Source: G963665925 sp963676345 (GTDB lineage: Bacteria > Bacillota > Clostridia > Peptostreptococcales > Acidaminobacteraceae). Taken from it: DNA of 64,000 nt. The stretch lies in assembly GCA_963676345.2 (NCBI GenBank), contig CAXXTS010000006.1, positions 124,001 through 188,000 of the forward strand. The letters are read 5' to 3'. The notes below the pieces were generated by a model that saw nothing but the letters and a program-made list of their open reading frames with translations, ran no database searches and had not been told where the DNA came from. Shown piece by piece: positions 63,437-64,000 of the stretch. Position 1 is the first letter of the stretch, and each line of letters opens with the position of its first letter. Position numbers and translations under genes: made by a program.

Positions 63437-64000
63437 ATGCAGAATGTGAATCAAAAAAGTGCAAAAGTCCAGTGGATGGACTGGATTAAGTTTATACCAG
63501 TAATACTATTTGCGGGAATTTCACCACTTGTACTGCACTTTAAGCAGACAAAGTATCCAAATTTAGCGGAACAAAAGTGGTTGCCGTCCGGATTCATGGT
63601 TAATGATATTTTTAACTATTATAAAGCGCAAACGCTTTTAATTGCGGGCGGATTGGCACTTGTTTTTTTAATAGGGTACATTGTCTTAAATGGATTGAAA
63701 AAACACAAAGTTTATATTCCGTTAGGTCTTTTTGCACTATTTATAGTTTTAAGTGCATTTTTGTCAACGTATCCCGATGTTGCATGGAATGGGTATCCTG
63801 AGAAGATGCAAGGGACCTATATGTGGCTCACATATATCATAATGATTGTGTATGTATCACAGATTATAGAAAGTAAGAGTGACAAGATACGACTTATACG
63901 TATTCTGCAGTTTTCTGGTGTTTTTATTGTAGGGATTGGTTTCTTCCAAGCGATCGGACTAGATTTTTTCAAAACGGATTTAGGTGCACGTTTTCTACTT
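63437..64000 (+). CDS. O-antigen ligase/polymerase-like membrane protein (5' part)
   Basis: The window ends within this gene; 188 codons are visible from ATG 63437, with AAAGGCAG about 8 nt upstream. At least four hydrophobic segments are seen (WIKFIPVILFAGISPLVL, LLIAGGLALVFLIGYIVL, YIPLGLFALFIVLSAFLS, WLTYIIMIVYVSQII). The segment STYPDVAWNGYPEKMQGTYM is typical of clostridial Wzy/WaaL-type O-antigen ligase-like proteins. It may act in surface polysaccharide or glycoprotein assembly, which fits the surface locus. TATAAT lies at 63392-63397, with a weak -35 box (TTGGAG) 17 nt before it. Confidence 0.75.
   Translation, partial: MQNVNQKSAKVQWMDWIKFIPVILFAGISPLVLHFKQTKYPNLAEQKWLPSGFMVNDIFNYYKAQTLLIAGGLALVFLIGYIVLNGLKKHKVYIPLGLFALFIVLSAFLSTYPDVAWNGYPEKMQGTYMWLTYIIMIVYVSQIIESKSDKIRLIRILQFSGVFIVGIGFFQAIGLDFFKTDLGARFLL

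Overview
The window looks like the chromosome of a low-to-moderate GC, Gram-positive anaerobe of the class Clostridia, of the amino-acid-fermenting type (Fusibacter/Acidaminobacter-like is my best guess; the genus is inference). The evidence is a lysine-fermentation operon (kdd-kamABCDE) behind a sigma-54 activator, an arginine deiminase set (arcA, argF/arcB, arcC), a Veg protein, PyrR-type attenuation, a c-di-GMP-I riboswitch, SLH-domain surface proteins and strong GGAGG ribosome binding sites. No rRNA, tRNA, CRISPR array, transposase or phage gene was seen.

Layout. (1) 1-5.1 kb: three genes (SPFH/band-7 protein, YtcJ-like amidohydrolase, a FliD-like protein) are nearly full length but broken by many one-base shifts, several in homopolymers; two small genes between them are intact. 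This looks like poor consensus sequence near a contig end at least as much as real decay. (2) 5.3-12.1 kb: a DUF1700/DUF4097 pair, a PyrR-regulated uracil permease with an unusual leader, a TIM-barrel protein, a glutaredoxin-like protein, a YkgJ-type cysteine-cluster protein and Veg with tandem promoters. (3) 12.8-16.5 kb: arginine deiminase pathway. (4) 16.7-24.7 kb: a GGDEF-EAL protein under its own c-di-GMP riboswitch, ispE with a GntR regulator and a DUF1934 protein, an HTH regulator and an Upf1-like helicase. (5) 24.7-34.2 kb: sigma-54 activator, a sigma-54 promoter with an upstream inverted repeat, then kdd, kamA, kamB, kamC, kamD, kamE. (6) 34.2-35.9 kb: a non-coding, hairpin-dense stretch with one tiny zinc-finger gene on the minus strand. 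(7) 35.9-63.4 kb: a surface locus with a 2287-aa IPT/TIG protein, two SLH proteins, a C-terminal processing protease, a major S-layer-like protein behind a strong promoter, a MORN protein, two TolC-like coiled-coil proteins, an SLH protein and two Ig-like proteins, followed by the start of a polysaccharide-ligase-like membrane protein.

The most unusual signal is a dispersed non-coding element present five times (783, 7044, 12186, 34886, 35298). Each copy has a 12-nt 5' box (RCAAAG-N4-GC), a variable arm of about 26 nt, a conserved apex (YGTGYTCRCACR-like), a complementary 26-nt arm, and a 3' box (ATWKGGCGCG...GCGAC) usually followed by a second small hairpin. The distance from the 5' box to the 3' box is 76-79 nt in all copies, although the stem sequences differ almost completely. 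Every copy begins within about 20 nt of the T-tract of an intrinsic terminator. I do not recognise this family. It could be a terminator-targeted mobile element or a structured RNA/ssDNA module with a fixed-length variable hairpin.
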